Shown here in pieces: positions 1 to 10,095 of a stretch of DNA of 48,540 nt (position 1 is the first letter of the stretch; every line of letters starts with the position of its first letter). The notes under the pieces are model-generated. The model was not told the DNA's origin and did no database searches. It worked only from the letters and a program-made list of their open reading frames with translations. The DNA comes from Ignavibacteria bacterium UBA2333 (GTDB lineage: Bacteria > Bacteroidota > Ignavibacteria > Kapaibacteriales > Kapaibacteriaceae), in the NCBI GenBank assembly GCA_002344895.1, contig DDUR01000051.1:65896-114435 (forward strand), read 5' to 3'. A program made the translations under genes and the position numbers.

Positions 1-129
1 CCTCCCCATCTGCCTCCCCACCATGAACCCCACCCATTGTTTCCCCTCAATCCGTATATTCGCGACCTTGTGTCTTCCCCATGCTAAGGAGGCTGGGAAG
101 ACCATGCCGTATGTACGACGGAGGCATCC

Positions 130-2163
130 TTGAAGAAGAATCTTTCGAAATGGCTCACAATCATCACGCCAATTGTGTTGGCGGCGGTTCTGCTGTGGCC
201 AACCTACAGTTACTACCAGTTGAACGAAGAACGTTCGGCGCTGGAAGGAGACTCTGTAAGTCTGGAGGCTTGGGAACGGTCTAACGGAAGCGACTTTAAG
301 AGCGCACGTGACAGCCGTCTGAAGCTCGGCCTCGACCTTCGTGGCGGTATGTACGTCACGCTGGAGGTTGACGTGCTGGAGATGATTGCAGCATCCGTAG
401 AGCGTTCCTCTATGGATGATGATCTCCGGCAGGTTCTGGAAAAGACGCGTGTTGAGACGGATAATACCGACCTCGATGTGCTGTCAACGTTCCTGAAGAA
501 CTTCCGCGCGACTGGTAAGTCATTGCTTGCCTACTTCACGCTGTCTCAAGGCACGGATGTCACCGAGCAAGCCATTGAAGAGAAGTTGCGTCGCGACGTT
601 GATGGAGCAATTGACCAAGCTCTGGAAGTCATCAAGCAGCGTATCAACAAGTTTGATGTCTCAGAAGCTCTTATCCAGAAGCAAGGCACGCGTCGGATTC
701 AGGTGGAGTTGCCAGATGTGAAGGACGATAGGGAAATCCGTAAGCTCCTTCAGACAACGGCTAAGCTCGAGTTCAAACGCGTGAGCATGAACAAGGATCT
801 GGTCCGTGTGTTTATGGACATCGATCGGATTGTAAGTGGCAATACTGTTGAAGAGCTGACACCTGATACGACGAAGGCCGATTCTTCGGCTGTTGTTTCA
901 GCTGATTCCACAAAGGACTCTGCCGCAGTAGCTGCTGCCAAGGATACAACCGCTGATTCTGCATCGAAGGATCCCTACAAGGGATTGTCTGAAGAGGAAC
1001 AACGCCGCAAGTACCGTAAAGACCATCCATTTACGAGCAACTTTGACTCCTATGCAATTTCCGGAGATCGCTCCCAGGCGTTCACCTTTGTGGGTCTCGA
1101 GCCCGAGAAGATTTCCGATCAGGCCACGTTCCAGTTCTTCGTACCAGCTGAGAACCTCAAGAAGCTTACGGCAATTCTTAAGCGTCCAGACGTTCAGAGA
1201 GTAATTCCATCTGACATTGAGATTCTTCTCGGTGCAAAGCCAGAAGAGTTCGCAAAACGCCAGGATCCTAACCTGGATATTTATCAGATGTATGGTGTTG
1301 TTCGCGATGCTGACCTTGCAGGTGACGTCATCGCCGATGCCTATCCGTCATTTAACCCGGAAAACAACAAGCCAGTCGTGCGCATGTTCATGAACCCTGA
1401 GGGTGGTGAGCGTTGGGCACAGATTACCGGTGCAAACATCGGTAAACAAATGGCCGTTATTCTTGACTCAGCCGTCTACACCGCACCTACGATTCAGAAC
1501 AAGATCTCCGATGGTGTGTCGGAAATCAGTGGTATGGCTAACGTTGAAGAAGCTACACTTCTTGCAACGATCCTGAAGGCCGGTGCTCTGAAAGCTCCAG
1601 TTAGAATCATTGAAGAACGTGTAGTTGGTCCATCACTCGGTGAAGATTCCATTCGCCGTGGTGTGACGTCGGCCCTGATCTCCTTCGCCGTCGTAATCTT
1701 CTTTATGCTCGCCTACTATGCTGTAGGTGGTGCGATTGCCGATATCGCATTGTTGCTGAACGTCGTTCTTGTCGTTGCAGCACTTGCAGCTCTTGGCGGA
1801 ACACTAACGTTGCCGGGTATCGCTGGTATCATCCTTTCAACGGCAATGGCCGTTGATGCCAACATTCTCATCTTCGAACGTATTCGAGAGGAGCTGGCTG
1901 CTGGCCGCACCCTCAAGGGTGCCGTAGAACAAGGATATGGTAAGGCCTGGAGCGCTATCATTGACTCGAACATCACAAACATGCTCTCGGGTCTTGTCCT
2001 CATCTTCCTCGGAACGGGACCTGTTCGTGGTTTTGCCGTTACCCTCATCGCCGGCGTTGTTATGACGCTCTTCACGGCCGTCGTCGTCACACGTGCCTTC
2101 TTCGAAATCATGATCGCGAGCGGTGCTACGACGATCAATCTTGGTCAAAAGAAGACGGCCTGA
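130..2163 (+). CDS. secD: Protein translocase subunit SecD
   Basis: SecD is the large RND-like membrane subunit that works with SecF at the SecYEG channel, using proton motive force to pull exported proteins into the periplasm. The protein has an N-terminal membrane helix (about residues 9-27), a periplasmic part with the conserved LKLGLDLRGGM segment (residues 57-67), and a C-terminal block of five membrane helices after the VVGPSLGEDSIRRG motif. The AMAVDANILIFERIREEL signature of SecD is present near residue 575. Translation starts at TTG 130, preceded by GGAGG at 120-124; no ATG in this frame fits better. An Ala/Ser/Thr/Asp-rich insertion (about residues 240-300) looks like a flexible linker specific to this lineage. 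secF follows after 36 bases, so the two are probably co-transcribed. Confidence 0.96.
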   Translation: MKKNLSKWLTIITPIVLAAVLLWPTYSYYQLNEERSALEGDSVSLEAWERSNGSDFKSARDSRLKLGLDLRGGMYVTLEVDVLEMIAASVERSSMDDDLRQVLEKTRVETDNTDLDVLSTFLKNFRATGKSLLAYFTLSQGTDVTEQAIEEKLRRDVDGAIDQALEVIKQRINKFDVSEALIQKQGTRRIQVELPDVKDDREIRKLLQTTAKLEFKRVSMNKDLVRVFMDIDRIVSGNTVEELTPDTTKADSSAVVSADSTKDSAAVAAAKDTTADSASKDPYKGLSEEEQRRKYRKDHPFTSNFDSYAISGDRSQAFTFVGLEPEKISDQATFQFFVPAENLKKLTAILKRPDVQRVIPSDIEILLGAKPEEFAKRQDPNLDIYQMYGVVRDADLAGDVIADAYPSFNPENNKPVVRMFMNPEGGERWAQITGANIGKQMAVILDSAVYTAPTIQNKISDGVSEISGMANVEEATLLATILKAGALKAPVRIIEERVVGPSLGEDSIRRGVTSALISFAVVIFFMLAYYAVGGAIADIALLLNVVLVVAALAALGGTLTLPGIAGIILSTAMAVDANILIFERIREELAAGRTLKGAVEQGYGKAWSAIIDSNITNMLSGLVLIFLGTGPVRGFAVTLIAGVVMTLFTAVVVTRAFFEIMIASGATTINLGQKKTA

Positions 2164-2199
2164 CGTACGGACTTCCCACTTCGACACAACGGAACGACA

Positions 2200-3138
2200 A
2201 TGGATTTAATTAAAAAAACCAACATCGACTTCGTGTCCCGCCGGAACACGTTCTTCATGATCTCCCTCATCGTGACGATCCTCGGCGTTGGTGCGGCGAT
2301 TCCGCTCATCGACCTCGGTATCGATTTTACGGGTGGTACGGAAGTGAAGATGGCCTTTCGCAACAACACGGTCACAACAGACCAGGTTCGCGCAACAGTA
2401 GGGGCTCTCGGATATTCCGGATCAGAGATCAAATCCTATGGCGCTGATGGCGAATACCTCATTCGTGTTCAAGCCAGTGGAAATGCATCGGATGTTTCCG
2501 CATCGATTGTTGAGGGTTTGCAGAAAAAATTCCCGAATGAAGTAGTCGAGCTGCTCGGCGCAAACAATGTTGAAAAGAAGGTCTCCGGTGAACTCGCCCT
2601 TGAGTCCGTCATTGCTGTTGCCTTGTCCTTCTTGCTGATGCTCATCTACATCGGATTCCGCTTCGAATTCGTGATGGGCCTGGGATCAATTGTAGCGTTG
2701 CTTCACGACGTACTGATGGCCTTTGCCGTATCGGTTCTGTTTAACAAACTCGGCCTGATCAATCTTGAGTTGAGCATCAACTCGATTGCCGCTTACCTGA
2801 CGATCCTTGGTTACTCCATCAACGATAAGGTGGTGGTGTTTGACCGTATTCGTGAGAATCGCGAGAAGCATAAAGGCATGTCCCTCTCCGAACTCATCAA
2901 CTTGAGTATCAACGAAACACTTGCCCGTACACTTATTACGGGTGTGAGTGTGTTGGCAGCTCTTCTGGTGATGGTCATGTTCGGTGGCGACGTGCTTGAA
3001 GGCTTTGCCTTTACGATGTTCATTGGCATCGTCATCGGCACGTATTCCTCCATCTACATTGCAGCCTCGTTTGTGATCTGGTACACTGATCGTATCAAGC
3101 ACAAGAAGGTTGGCTCTGTAGGAACAGCAAAGGCATAG
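2200..3138 (+). CDS. secF: Protein translocase subunit SecF
   Basis: SecF is the partner of SecD in the SecDF export motor. The 312-residue protein has an N-terminal membrane helix, the IDFTGGTEVKM motif (about residue 42), a periplasmic loop, and five C-terminal helices carrying the GYSINDKVVVFDRIREN signature. A Lys stands where many SecF proteins have Thr in SINDTVV; I read this as lineage variation. It lies just downstream of secD and five bases upstream of the STAS gene, forming a tight run with purA. Confidence 0.96.
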   Translation: MDLIKKTNIDFVSRRNTFFMISLIVTILGVGAAIPLIDLGIDFTGGTEVKMAFRNNTVTTDQVRATVGALGYSGSEIKSYGADGEYLIRVQASGNASDVSASIVEGLQKKFPNEVVELLGANNVEKKVSGELALESVIAVALSFLLMLIYIGFRFEFVMGLGSIVALLHDVLMAFAVSVLFNKLGLINLELSINSIAAYLTILGYSINDKVVVFDRIRENREKHKGMSLSELINLSINETLARTLITGVSVLAALLVMVMFGGDVLEGFAFTMFIGIVIGTYSSIYIAASFVIWYTDRIKHKKVGSVGTAKA

Positions 3139-3143
3139 GTTCC

Positions 3144-3482
3144 ATGTCAATGTTTGACGTAACGCGCCATAATACCGCAACAACTGTGGTAACATTTGCA
3201 GAGCAGGTGCTCGGTGGACCCGAAGCAGTTGAGCTGGCAGGTATTCTTCGCACGGCTAGTTCCGAAGGAACATCAGCTGTTGTGTTTGATCTTGCGCGTG
3301 TACGCGTCATGAACTCGTCAGGCCTTGGTATGCTCGTCAGCTCCCTGACCTCTCTCAAAAAAGCGAACGTTTCCCTGAGACTGGCTGCCGTACCCGAAAA
3401 GGTAATGTCCTTGCTTACCATGACACACCTCGTGACTGTGTTTGAGATCCGTCCAAACGTTGCCGACGCAGTCGCCGAATGA
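3144..3482 (+). CDS. STAS-domain protein (anti-sigma factor antagonist type)
   Basis: A single-domain STAS protein of 112 residues, the usual size for SpoIIAA/RsbV-like anti-sigma factor antagonists. The VVFDLARVRVMNSSGLGML segment around residues 48-66 matches the family core, and one of the two serines in NSSG is the position normally phosphorylated by the partner kinase. It is probably a cytoplasmic regulator that captures an anti-sigma factor or takes part in a partner-switching cascade. No kinase or sigma-factor gene is adjacent. Its stop overlaps the purA start (ATGA at 3479-3482), so the two are translationally coupled. Confidence 0.85.
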   Translation: MSMFDVTRHNTATTVVTFAEQVLGGPEAVELAGILRTASSEGTSAVVFDLARVRVMNSSGLGMLVSSLTSLKKANVSLRLAAVPEKVMSLLTMTHLVTVFEIRPNVADAVAE

Positions 3483-4747
3483 GCGTCAGGATTATCGTTG
3501 GCGCTCAATGGGGCGACGAAGGAAAAGGGAAAATTGTCGACCTTCTCAGTGAAGAAGCCGACATTGTGGCTCGTTATCAAGGTGGTGCTAACGCCGGTCA
3601 TACTATCGTTATCGGCGATACAAAGTATGTCCTCCACCTTATCCCCTCCGGCATTCTGCACGATGGCACACAATGTGTTATCGGTAACGGTGTGGTGATA
3701 GACCCGGTTGCCTTACTCGACGAGATTACAATGCTCGAAGGTATGGGCATCAATATTGCCGGTCGGCTGCATATCAGTCATAAGGCCCACCTTATCATGC
3801 CGTACCATAAGATGCTCGATAAGGCCCGTGAGGCTATGGCTGGAAGTATTGGTACGACGGGACGTGGGATCGGTCCTTCCTACATTGATAAAGCACAACG
3901 TACCGGTATTCGCATAGTTGATCTTCTCGATCGTGACTCACTCACCGAGAAACTGCGAACGAATATTGAAGCAACAAATCGGATCCTCCGCGCTGTGTAT
4001 GATGTTGGCCCGCTTAACGTTGAAGCCATCATCGACGAGTACGTAGCCTTTGACAGCCGTATCGATCCCTACATCACAGATACCACGGCCTATCTACACG
4101 CAGCGATAAAGAATGGCAAACGCATTCTTGCTGAAGGGGCACAAGGGGCTTTACTCGATCTTGATCACGGTACGTATCCGTTCGTTACGTCAAGTAACCC
4201 AACATCGGGTGGTGCCTGCACCGGCCTCGGTATCGCACCAACCTCGATCTCATCCGTTCTAGGTGTTGTGAAGGCGTATTCAACGCGTGTTGGTAATGGG
4301 CCTTTCCCGACGGAACTTCATGATGCAGATGGAGAATTGCTGAGATCAGAAGGACATGAGTTTGGTGCCACAACCGGACGTAGCCGTCGTTGTGGATGGT
4401 TGGACATACCTGCACTGCGGTATTCCATCATGGTGAATGGCATTGACAGTATTGCCTTAACCAAACTAGATGTACTAGGTGTCTTTGAGTCGATCAATAT
4501 CTGTACAGCATACCATATTGACGGTAAACCTGTAAAGCATTTCCCGGCAGATGTTCGAACCCTTGAAAAGGTTCAGTGTGAGTACGTCACAGTTCCTGGC
4601 TGGAAATCATCTCTTGACGGAATTCGCTCCTTCGGCGATCTCCCCAAGGCTGCCCAGGACTACATCACAACGGTTGAAGATTTACTCGGTGTTGCCATTG
4701 AATGGGTAAGCACCAGCCCTGCCCGGGACGATACGTTTCGTCGCTAA
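3479..4747 (+). CDS. purA: Adenylosuccinate synthetase
   Basis: PurA catalyses the GTP-dependent condensation of IMP and aspartate to adenylosuccinate, the first committed step from IMP to AMP. The 422-residue length is typical. Visible signatures are the N-terminal WGDEGKGKIVD phosphate-binding loop (residues 10-20), the NAGHT segment, GTTGRGIGPSYIDK (about residue 125) and the C-terminal TTGRSRRCGWLD loop (about residue 298). It begins in an ATGA overlap with the STAS gene, an unusual pairing of nucleotide biosynthesis with a partner-switching regulator. Confidence 0.97.
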   Translation: MSVRIIVGAQWGDEGKGKIVDLLSEEADIVARYQGGANAGHTIVIGDTKYVLHLIPSGILHDGTQCVIGNGVVIDPVALLDEITMLEGMGINIAGRLHISHKAHLIMPYHKMLDKAREAMAGSIGTTGRGIGPSYIDKAQRTGIRIVDLLDRDSLTEKLRTNIEATNRILRAVYDVGPLNVEAIIDEYVAFDSRIDPYITDTTAYLHAAIKNGKRILAEGAQGALLDLDHGTYPFVTSSNPTSGGACTGLGIAPTSISSVLGVVKAYSTRVGNGPFPTELHDADGELLRSEGHEFGATTGRSRRCGWLDIPALRYSIMVNGIDSIALTKLDVLGVFESINICTAYHIDGKPVKHFPADVRTLEKVQCEYVTVPGWKSSLDGIRSFGDLPKAAQDYITTVEDLLGVAIEWVSTSPARDDTFRR

Positions 4748-4780
4748 TTCGCGCCGATAGCGTACATTACGCTCCCGGCC

Positions 4781-7700
4781 ATGCCACCACGCATTTTCAT
4801 CACGGTCGCCCTTGCCTTGACGACCATCGTGTCGTCGGCCTTCGCCCAATACTGGCGACAAGTGCCCCTTTCCGCCCCCTACAATGGCGGCTACTATCTT
4901 GATGTCTTTTTCCTGCCATCACATCCGCAACTAGGTTGGGCATGTGATCAAAATGGTGGCTATGTTATTCGCACAACAAATGGCGGTGCAACATGGTCTG
5001 GAACGTCGGTTCGCACGAACGGTGCAGGATGTCATCTCGAATACATTGAGTTCCTAACACCTGCTGTAGGGTACTGCTCCGGTCCATGTGGAGCGTTTAA
5101 GTCGCTCGACTCAGGAAAGACGTGGACGCAGCTTGTCTTCCCCGATACCGTACCACGATGGGGTGGCCAGTTCCGATCAACAACAACGGGCTGGTTTGTT
5201 GGTGGAACGTGTGGTCGGAATCACTTCTACCGCACAACAGATGGGGGCTCAACATTCTCTGTCTTTATTGATAGTACAACGTCTACAACAACTACGATGG
5301 CTGATCCCTACTGGGATGCCAGTCTTCCAGCTGACGTTGTCTACGCATCAGGAAATGGTCGAATCTTCCGTTCAACGGATGACGGTGTCACATGGTCATC
5401 GTGGGTGACGACGGGTACAACAGCTCCGTGGCAAGAAGAAATTCATCGATTCGGAAATACCTGGGTAGTGTCAACAGCTTCATCGAATTGTAGTGGTGGA
5501 GGATTTACCGGTGGTGGCGCTCGTGTGAGTCCAGACAATGGTGCGAACTGGCGTGAGTTTAATCCGGGTAAACAAATGTTCGGAGTGAACTTTGTTTCCG
5601 CCACAACAGGGTGGATGGCAGGCGAAGCAGGCAGTGTGTATATGACGACCGATGCAGGTCTTACCTGGACACTGCGGAACTGCGGACTCGCTGACAGCAA
5701 TATGGACGATATCACCTTCCTAAACTCTTCTACCGGCTGGGTAGTTGGAGAAGGTGTGTTCAAACTCTCTCCTGCCCTCCGCACGGCAAGCGACACTGTC
5801 GTCGCCTTCGGTCAAACATGTCCTGACTCAACGGCTCGAGATACCGTATTCTTCGAAAATTTTAACTTCGATCCGTCTACCTGGACAGTGTCGTTAACTG
5901 GCACAGACGCTGCACATTTTGGTATCGCAACAACGGTAGGACCTACCATTCCAAGTTGTGGTCGTGTGCCCGTTGTTGTAACGTATAAGCCAACAGCTCC
6001 CGGAAATCATACAGCAGTTCTGTCCGCTTCGGTACAAGGTCCTGACACGACAATCTCTGTGCAGTTGCGCGGAAGTCGTCTGAATCTTGCTTCAATTCCA
6101 AGTGATACGGTAATTACGATGACCGTACGTGTTGGAACGTCGGAAGATCGATCAATCTTTTGGACGAACTCCGGCGGTGGACCTGAGACGATTGCAGCTA
6201 TTGTTCGGGATAGTGGTGATACAACCATTACGAGTATCTCCCGAACACCAATCACGGTCGGACCAGGTGTTGCAACAACAACCTTTCGTGGCACACCGAC
6301 GGACACAGGATGGACAGAGGCCCGGTTTCTGATTCGTATTAACCCATGCGGTAGAGACACATTTGTAACCGTCCGTGTCTATGGTGTTACTCCCATCCTT
6401 GAATGTCCAGCTACCGTACAAGAAGACCTTGTCTGCGCCGCACGAGACACGTTCAGGGTGCCTGTTCGAAACGGCGGTAACGCACCGCTGAACATTACAA
6501 CGATGGTGCTACAGGGGCCAGGTGCCGGTGCATTCCGAGTGCTTGGATGGACAAGTGGTCGTCCTACAGTACCAATCGTTATTAGTGAAAAAGCAAGTGA
6601 TACATTGTTAGTGGAGGTAACGTCTCGTTCCACTGACGATCGATGTAACGTACAGTTTGCCAATGACGACGCTTCACTTGTCCGCGGACGAAAGAATCCC
6701 TGGAATCTAGCTCTGCGTGCCGTGAGTAACCGGTCGGCCACACTCATCAATGACCGCGATCTTGATATGGGCACCATCTGTCCATTTGATACGGCAACAC
6801 ATGATGTGACGATAACAAACAACTCGCCAAGTCCAACTACGTATACCTGGTCACATTCAATTCCTGACGTCAGCGGTCTGCCAACAACGCCGTTTGTTCT
6901 GGCCGGTGGCCAACGACGAACATTTACTGTTCGTTACGTCGGCAACACGATTGGACCATTTTTAGACACGCTCTATCTCACGTCGTCACCATGTGACACA
7001 ACACTCAGCGTAGTCGTGCGCGGCGCTGTTCGATCTGTGGGTCTGGCGATGACACCGGACTTTATTGACGATTCAGCTGCGAGTGGTACAACGATTACAA
7101 AACGTGTTGTGGTGAGACCGGTTGGTGTGGATTCTATGACGGTAACGTCGATCGTACTTGATCCACCATCCGGTGACGTAACGATTGGTACGGTGCCTGC
7201 ACTACCATCTCGTATTGGACCACGCGACAGTATCGTTGTTACGGTGACCTATCGGGCAAAGGGACAGTCGTTGGTTATAGGCAGACTTCGCGCTTCTGCA
7301 TCACTACCGTGTACTGCCGATACATCCATACCAGTAAAGCTGAAATCGCTGTTTGAAGACCTTTCTGTATCGCGTTCAGTGATCTCTCACGTTCAGCAGT
7401 GTACAGCTACAGAGGTTTTCGATACAGTAGATGTTTTTTGGAAGGGGCTCGCGCCGTTGGCGCTAACGGCGCCACAGATCGTTCCCAATGATGGAACGTT
7501 CCGCATTGTTGAACCAACGACGGCATTCACGATTCCATCAGGCGGAACAGCTAGGATCATTGTAGCCACGACGCCGCAGGCTGGAACGCGGACGGCCATG
7601 TTGTCGACTCGTGCAGCAGCGAATAACATCGACGTCTCAATACCACTTGAAGCGCGCCTCGACGTTACGGTGATCCAGGCCCAGCGAACATCCTTTGACT

Positions 7701-8980
7701 TCGGTACCGTTACAGCATGTGATCTTCCGCTTGACTCATCAACATCGATTGTCCAGACGGGAACGATTCCTGCAACGGTTTCCGTATCACCAACACTTGC
7801 TGTATCGGGACTCGATCTTGTTCTAAGCGGGTCGTCAATCACCGTAACGTGCACACCAGCTCAGTTACCAGCAGGTACATCTACGGCAACGTGGACACTT
7901 ACGGATGCAGAATGCGGATCGTCAGTTGTTATCACAGCAACGGCAGAAAGTATAGCGGGCAGACTTGTTCTAGAACGGAATACGGATGTCGGTATCCATC
8001 TCGTTGGTACAACAGTTGACACGTTTATTATCATATACAATCCGTCATCTGAGCCCCGTCGAATTGATGATCTGCGATTTGTGCCAGCAACTTCTGCATG
8101 GACGTTTGTTGGTACAGCGCCTATAGGTCGTACTCTTCAGCCGGGTGATACCGCGATTGTACCAATTCGCTATGCGGCAGAGGCTGCAGAACGAAACCAG
8201 GCACAACTTGTCCTTGAAGATGGTGGTGGTTGTGATGTAACGACGTCTATCGATGTTGTAGGTGAAGGACGTACAGACATCGTCAGACCAACATTTGATG
8301 CACGGCTTGAAATTGGCGACCACGTTGTTGCCCCTTTTAGCCCCCTAACCGTACCTGTTTTATGGACACGCGACGTAACTGCCGCAAACATCGACAGTGT
8401 GCGGTTTGTGATTGACCATCTCTACTTCTTGTTCGCCGTTGATTCAGTTCGTGTGGCCACGGATCTTGGTGCGGTTGTCGAATATGTTGTAGAGCCTGGT
8501 AGAACAACCATCACACTACGTCGAGATGCAGGCGCAACAACGCAGTTTGGCGGCACAGACACACTGTGCTGGTTAGTTGGTGAATCAGGACCAGGGATAC
8601 CAGACTCAACGGATTTCAGAATTGGTGATGTTGAGATACGTGCCCAGGAAACAACAACTTATTCCGTTCGAAACGGAACATTGGTTGTTGATGCTTGTGG
8701 ACCAAGGTTTCTTGTTGACTTCCGAGAACCTGCCACTGTGAGTGTGCGTCAGGACGCTCATCACATCGTTCTTAACGTCCAGGCAGCCGAAGAGGATGTT
8801 GTACGGTGGGACGTTATCTCGCTCGAAGGAAATCGAATTACAAGCGGTGAAATTGACGTTAACATTGGTCGTACGCACCATCACATCGATATGGCAACGG
8901 TGTCTTCCTCCGTCGTAGTTGTGCGGTGTACAACGCGCAACGGGGGACGGTATTCCTATATCCTACCGATTATTCGCTGA
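4781..8980 (+). CDS. Large secreted protein with BNR-like repeats and Ig-like/choice-of-anchor domains
   Basis: A 1399-residue exported protein. Residues 1-22 form a signal peptide ending AFA before QYW. Residues about 25-330 hold several Asp-box (BNR-like) motifs such as RTTNGGATW, KSLDSGKTW, RTTDGGSTF, RSTDDGVTW and TTDAGLTW, interspersed with GW-VG turns, as in Ycf48/sortilin-like beta propellers. From about residue 335 onward there is a string of Cys-containing beta-sandwich modules of the HYDIN/choice-of-anchor-D type. The last ~80 residues look like a T9SS-type C-terminal signal, ending in a short basic tail (LPIIR). It is probably exported across the outer membrane and anchored or released at the surface; its ligand is unknown. 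The 3' end overlaps the convergent gene by 11 bases. Confidence 0.8.
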   Translation: MPPRIFITVALALTTIVSSAFAQYWRQVPLSAPYNGGYYLDVFFLPSHPQLGWACDQNGGYVIRTTNGGATWSGTSVRTNGAGCHLEYIEFLTPAVGYCSGPCGAFKSLDSGKTWTQLVFPDTVPRWGGQFRSTTTGWFVGGTCGRNHFYRTTDGGSTFSVFIDSTTSTTTTMADPYWDASLPADVVYASGNGRIFRSTDDGVTWSSWVTTGTTAPWQEEIHRFGNTWVVSTASSNCSGGGFTGGGARVSPDNGANWREFNPGKQMFGVNFVSATTGWMAGEAGSVYMTTDAGLTWTLRNCGLADSNMDDITFLNSSTGWVVGEGVFKLSPALRTASDTVVAFGQTCPDSTARDTVFFENFNFDPSTWTVSLTGTDAAHFGIATTVGPTIPSCGRVPVVVTYKPTAPGNHTAVLSASVQGPDTTISVQLRGSRLNLASIPSDTVITMTVRVGTSEDRSIFWTNSGGGPETIAAIVRDSGDTTITSISRTPITVGPGVATTTFRGTPTDTGWTEARFLIRINPCGRDTFVTVRVYGVTPILECPATVQEDLVCAARDTFRVPVRNGGNAPLNITTMVLQGPGAGAFRVLGWTSGRPTVPIVISEKASDTLLVEVTSRSTDDRCNVQFANDDASLVRGRKNPWNLALRAVSNRSATLINDRDLDMGTICPFDTATHDVTITNNSPSPTTYTWSHSIPDVSGLPTTPFVLAGGQRRTFTVRYVGNTIGPFLDTLYLTSSPCDTTLSVVVRGAVRSVGLAMTPDFIDDSAASGTTITKRVVVRPVGVDSMTVTSIVLDPPSGDVTIGTVPALPSRIGPRDSIVVTVTYRAKGQSLVIGRLRASASLPCTADTSIPVKLKSLFEDLSVSRSVISHVQQCTATEVFDTVDVFWKGLAPLALTAPQIVPNDGTFRIVEPTTAFTIPSGGTARIIVATTPQAGTRTAMLSTRAAANNIDVSIPLEARLDVTVIQAQRTSFDFGTVTACDLPLDSSTSIVQTGTIPATVSVSPTLAVSGLDLVLSGSSITVTCTPAQLPAGTSTATWTLTDAECGSSVVITATAESIAGRLVLERNTDVGIHLVGTTVDTFIIIYNPSSEPRRIDDLRFVPATSAWTFVGTAPIGRTLQPGDTAIVPIRYAAEAAERNQAQLVLEDGGGCDVTTSIDVVGEGRTDIVRPTFDARLEIGDHVVAPFSPLTVPVLWTRDVTAANIDSVRFVIDHLYFLFAVDSVRVATDLGAVVEYVVEPGRTTITLRRDAGATTQFGGTDTLCWLVGESGPGIPDSTDFRIGDVEIRAQETTTYSVRNGTLVVDACGPRFLVDFREPATVSVRQDAHHIVLNVQAAEEDVVRWDVISLEGNRITSGEIDVNIGRTHHHIDMATVSSSVVVVRCTTRNGGRYSYILPIIR

Positions 8981-9998
8981 TATGTAACAGCTGCTCTGTG
9001 GCAGCAATCACGGCTTTGGCTAAAGCCTCCTTTGTGTCCTCAGCGATGTTCACGCGTGCCGACGTTATCATCGTTGGACGTTCAGGTGTTACATCAAAAA
9101 GTTGAAGTTCAAGTTCCAGCATGCTGGCTGACTTTTGGGTGATTCTTCCCTGAATGATCCGTTCAACGTCGTACGCCTTCAGGATACGCAGCTCAATGGA
9201 CGACGCAGGATCGTCATTCTCAACGAGATAGTATCCTGCTCGTGAATAGATCAGATCGCGAGTTTCCACATCGAGCATTGTTGTGCGAGGATCATTCATA
9301 GCTGTATGGACAACGTTCTGGACGGCGTCATAGGCAGCAATGATCTTCTCCTTATAGAGTGACCACACAGGTAGGCCTTCCTTAGGGACAAAGGCGATCC
9401 CACCCACGGCCGTCAGAACGGTCGGGCGTACACGTAGCACAGAATCAGCGTTTGAATACAGAGCAGTATCGCCGAGAACATTACATAGTGCTCGTTGAAG
9501 GGAGGCGAGAACGGCAGGATCTGAAACGATGGTTGAATCGGATCGATTCCGCAGAACATCATAACCAATACCGCGACGGCTAATGTCGTACTTCAAACCA
9601 GCGCTGATAACGAGTTCACTGCGTACAAGATTCCCGATCCTCAACGTTGTCACAAAGGCTATAGCGTCTGCACCAAGTGCCTTGGCTGCATCGGCAAGTG
9701 TTAGCTGACCAAGACCTTGTTTACGAAGTAGTGAATCTCGCACAAACGATGGCATCGTCACATAGGCTGTTCCATTATCTGCAGCAATCATAAGTGCTGT
9801 TTCGACCTGTGCTGCATTGATGACCGTGTCGGCAGTATCAACAGATACCTTACCTATGAGCAGTGTCGACCGATCGGCTACTACTGAAGCCCTAAGCGCT
9901 GATGATACAAGCGGATACTCGTGGGCGAATGCCGTAGAACAGAGCACAACAAGGCCACACAACGCCCATATAACGGTTTGGTAATACGGGCGTAACAC
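8970..9998 (-). CDS. Exported protein of unknown function
   Basis: I do not recognise a family with confidence. The open frame reaches back to 10190. The best start is GTG 9998, which places a clean signal peptide (about residues 1-25, ending STAFA before HEYP) at the N-terminus. ATG 10079 is the alternative, but it adds 27 residues ahead of the signal peptide and shows no ribosome binding site. The mature ~317 residues are mixed alpha/beta. The segment LGADAIAFVTTLRIGN and the later AYDVERIIQGRIT resemble the repeated surface folds of periplasmic FlgO/LpoB/TolB-N-like proteins, which is only a weak hint. It is divergent from the TonB receptor gene and convergent with the large secreted protein. 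Confidence 0.7.
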   Translation of the reverse strand: MLRPYYQTVIWALCGLVVLCSTAFAHEYPLVSSALRASVVADRSTLLIGKVSVDTADTVINAAQVETALMIAADNGTAYVTMPSFVRDSLLRKQGLGQLTLADAAKALGADAIAFVTTLRIGNLVRSELVISAGLKYDISRRGIGYDVLRNRSDSTIVSDPAVLASLQRALCNVLGDTALYSNADSVLRVRPTVLTAVGGIAFVPKEGLPVWSLYKEKIIAAYDAVQNVVHTAMNDPRTTMLDVETRDLIYSRAGYYLVENDDPASSIELRILKAYDVERIIQGRITQKSASMLELELQLFDVTPERPTMITSARVNIAEDTKEALAKAVIAATEQLLHISE

Positions 9999-10095
9999 AG
10001 ACCTTACAGGGGGCCGGTAGTTTTGAAGTGCTGGTGATAGGGGATTACCAGCATGTTCTGTTTCGACTGTTCTGTTCATCGTTCGAGGTGTTGAA

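Noticed and set aside
1716..2187. Long minus-strand frames inside secD
   Set aside because: Shadows of a strongly conserved plus-strand gene; the products have no family features.
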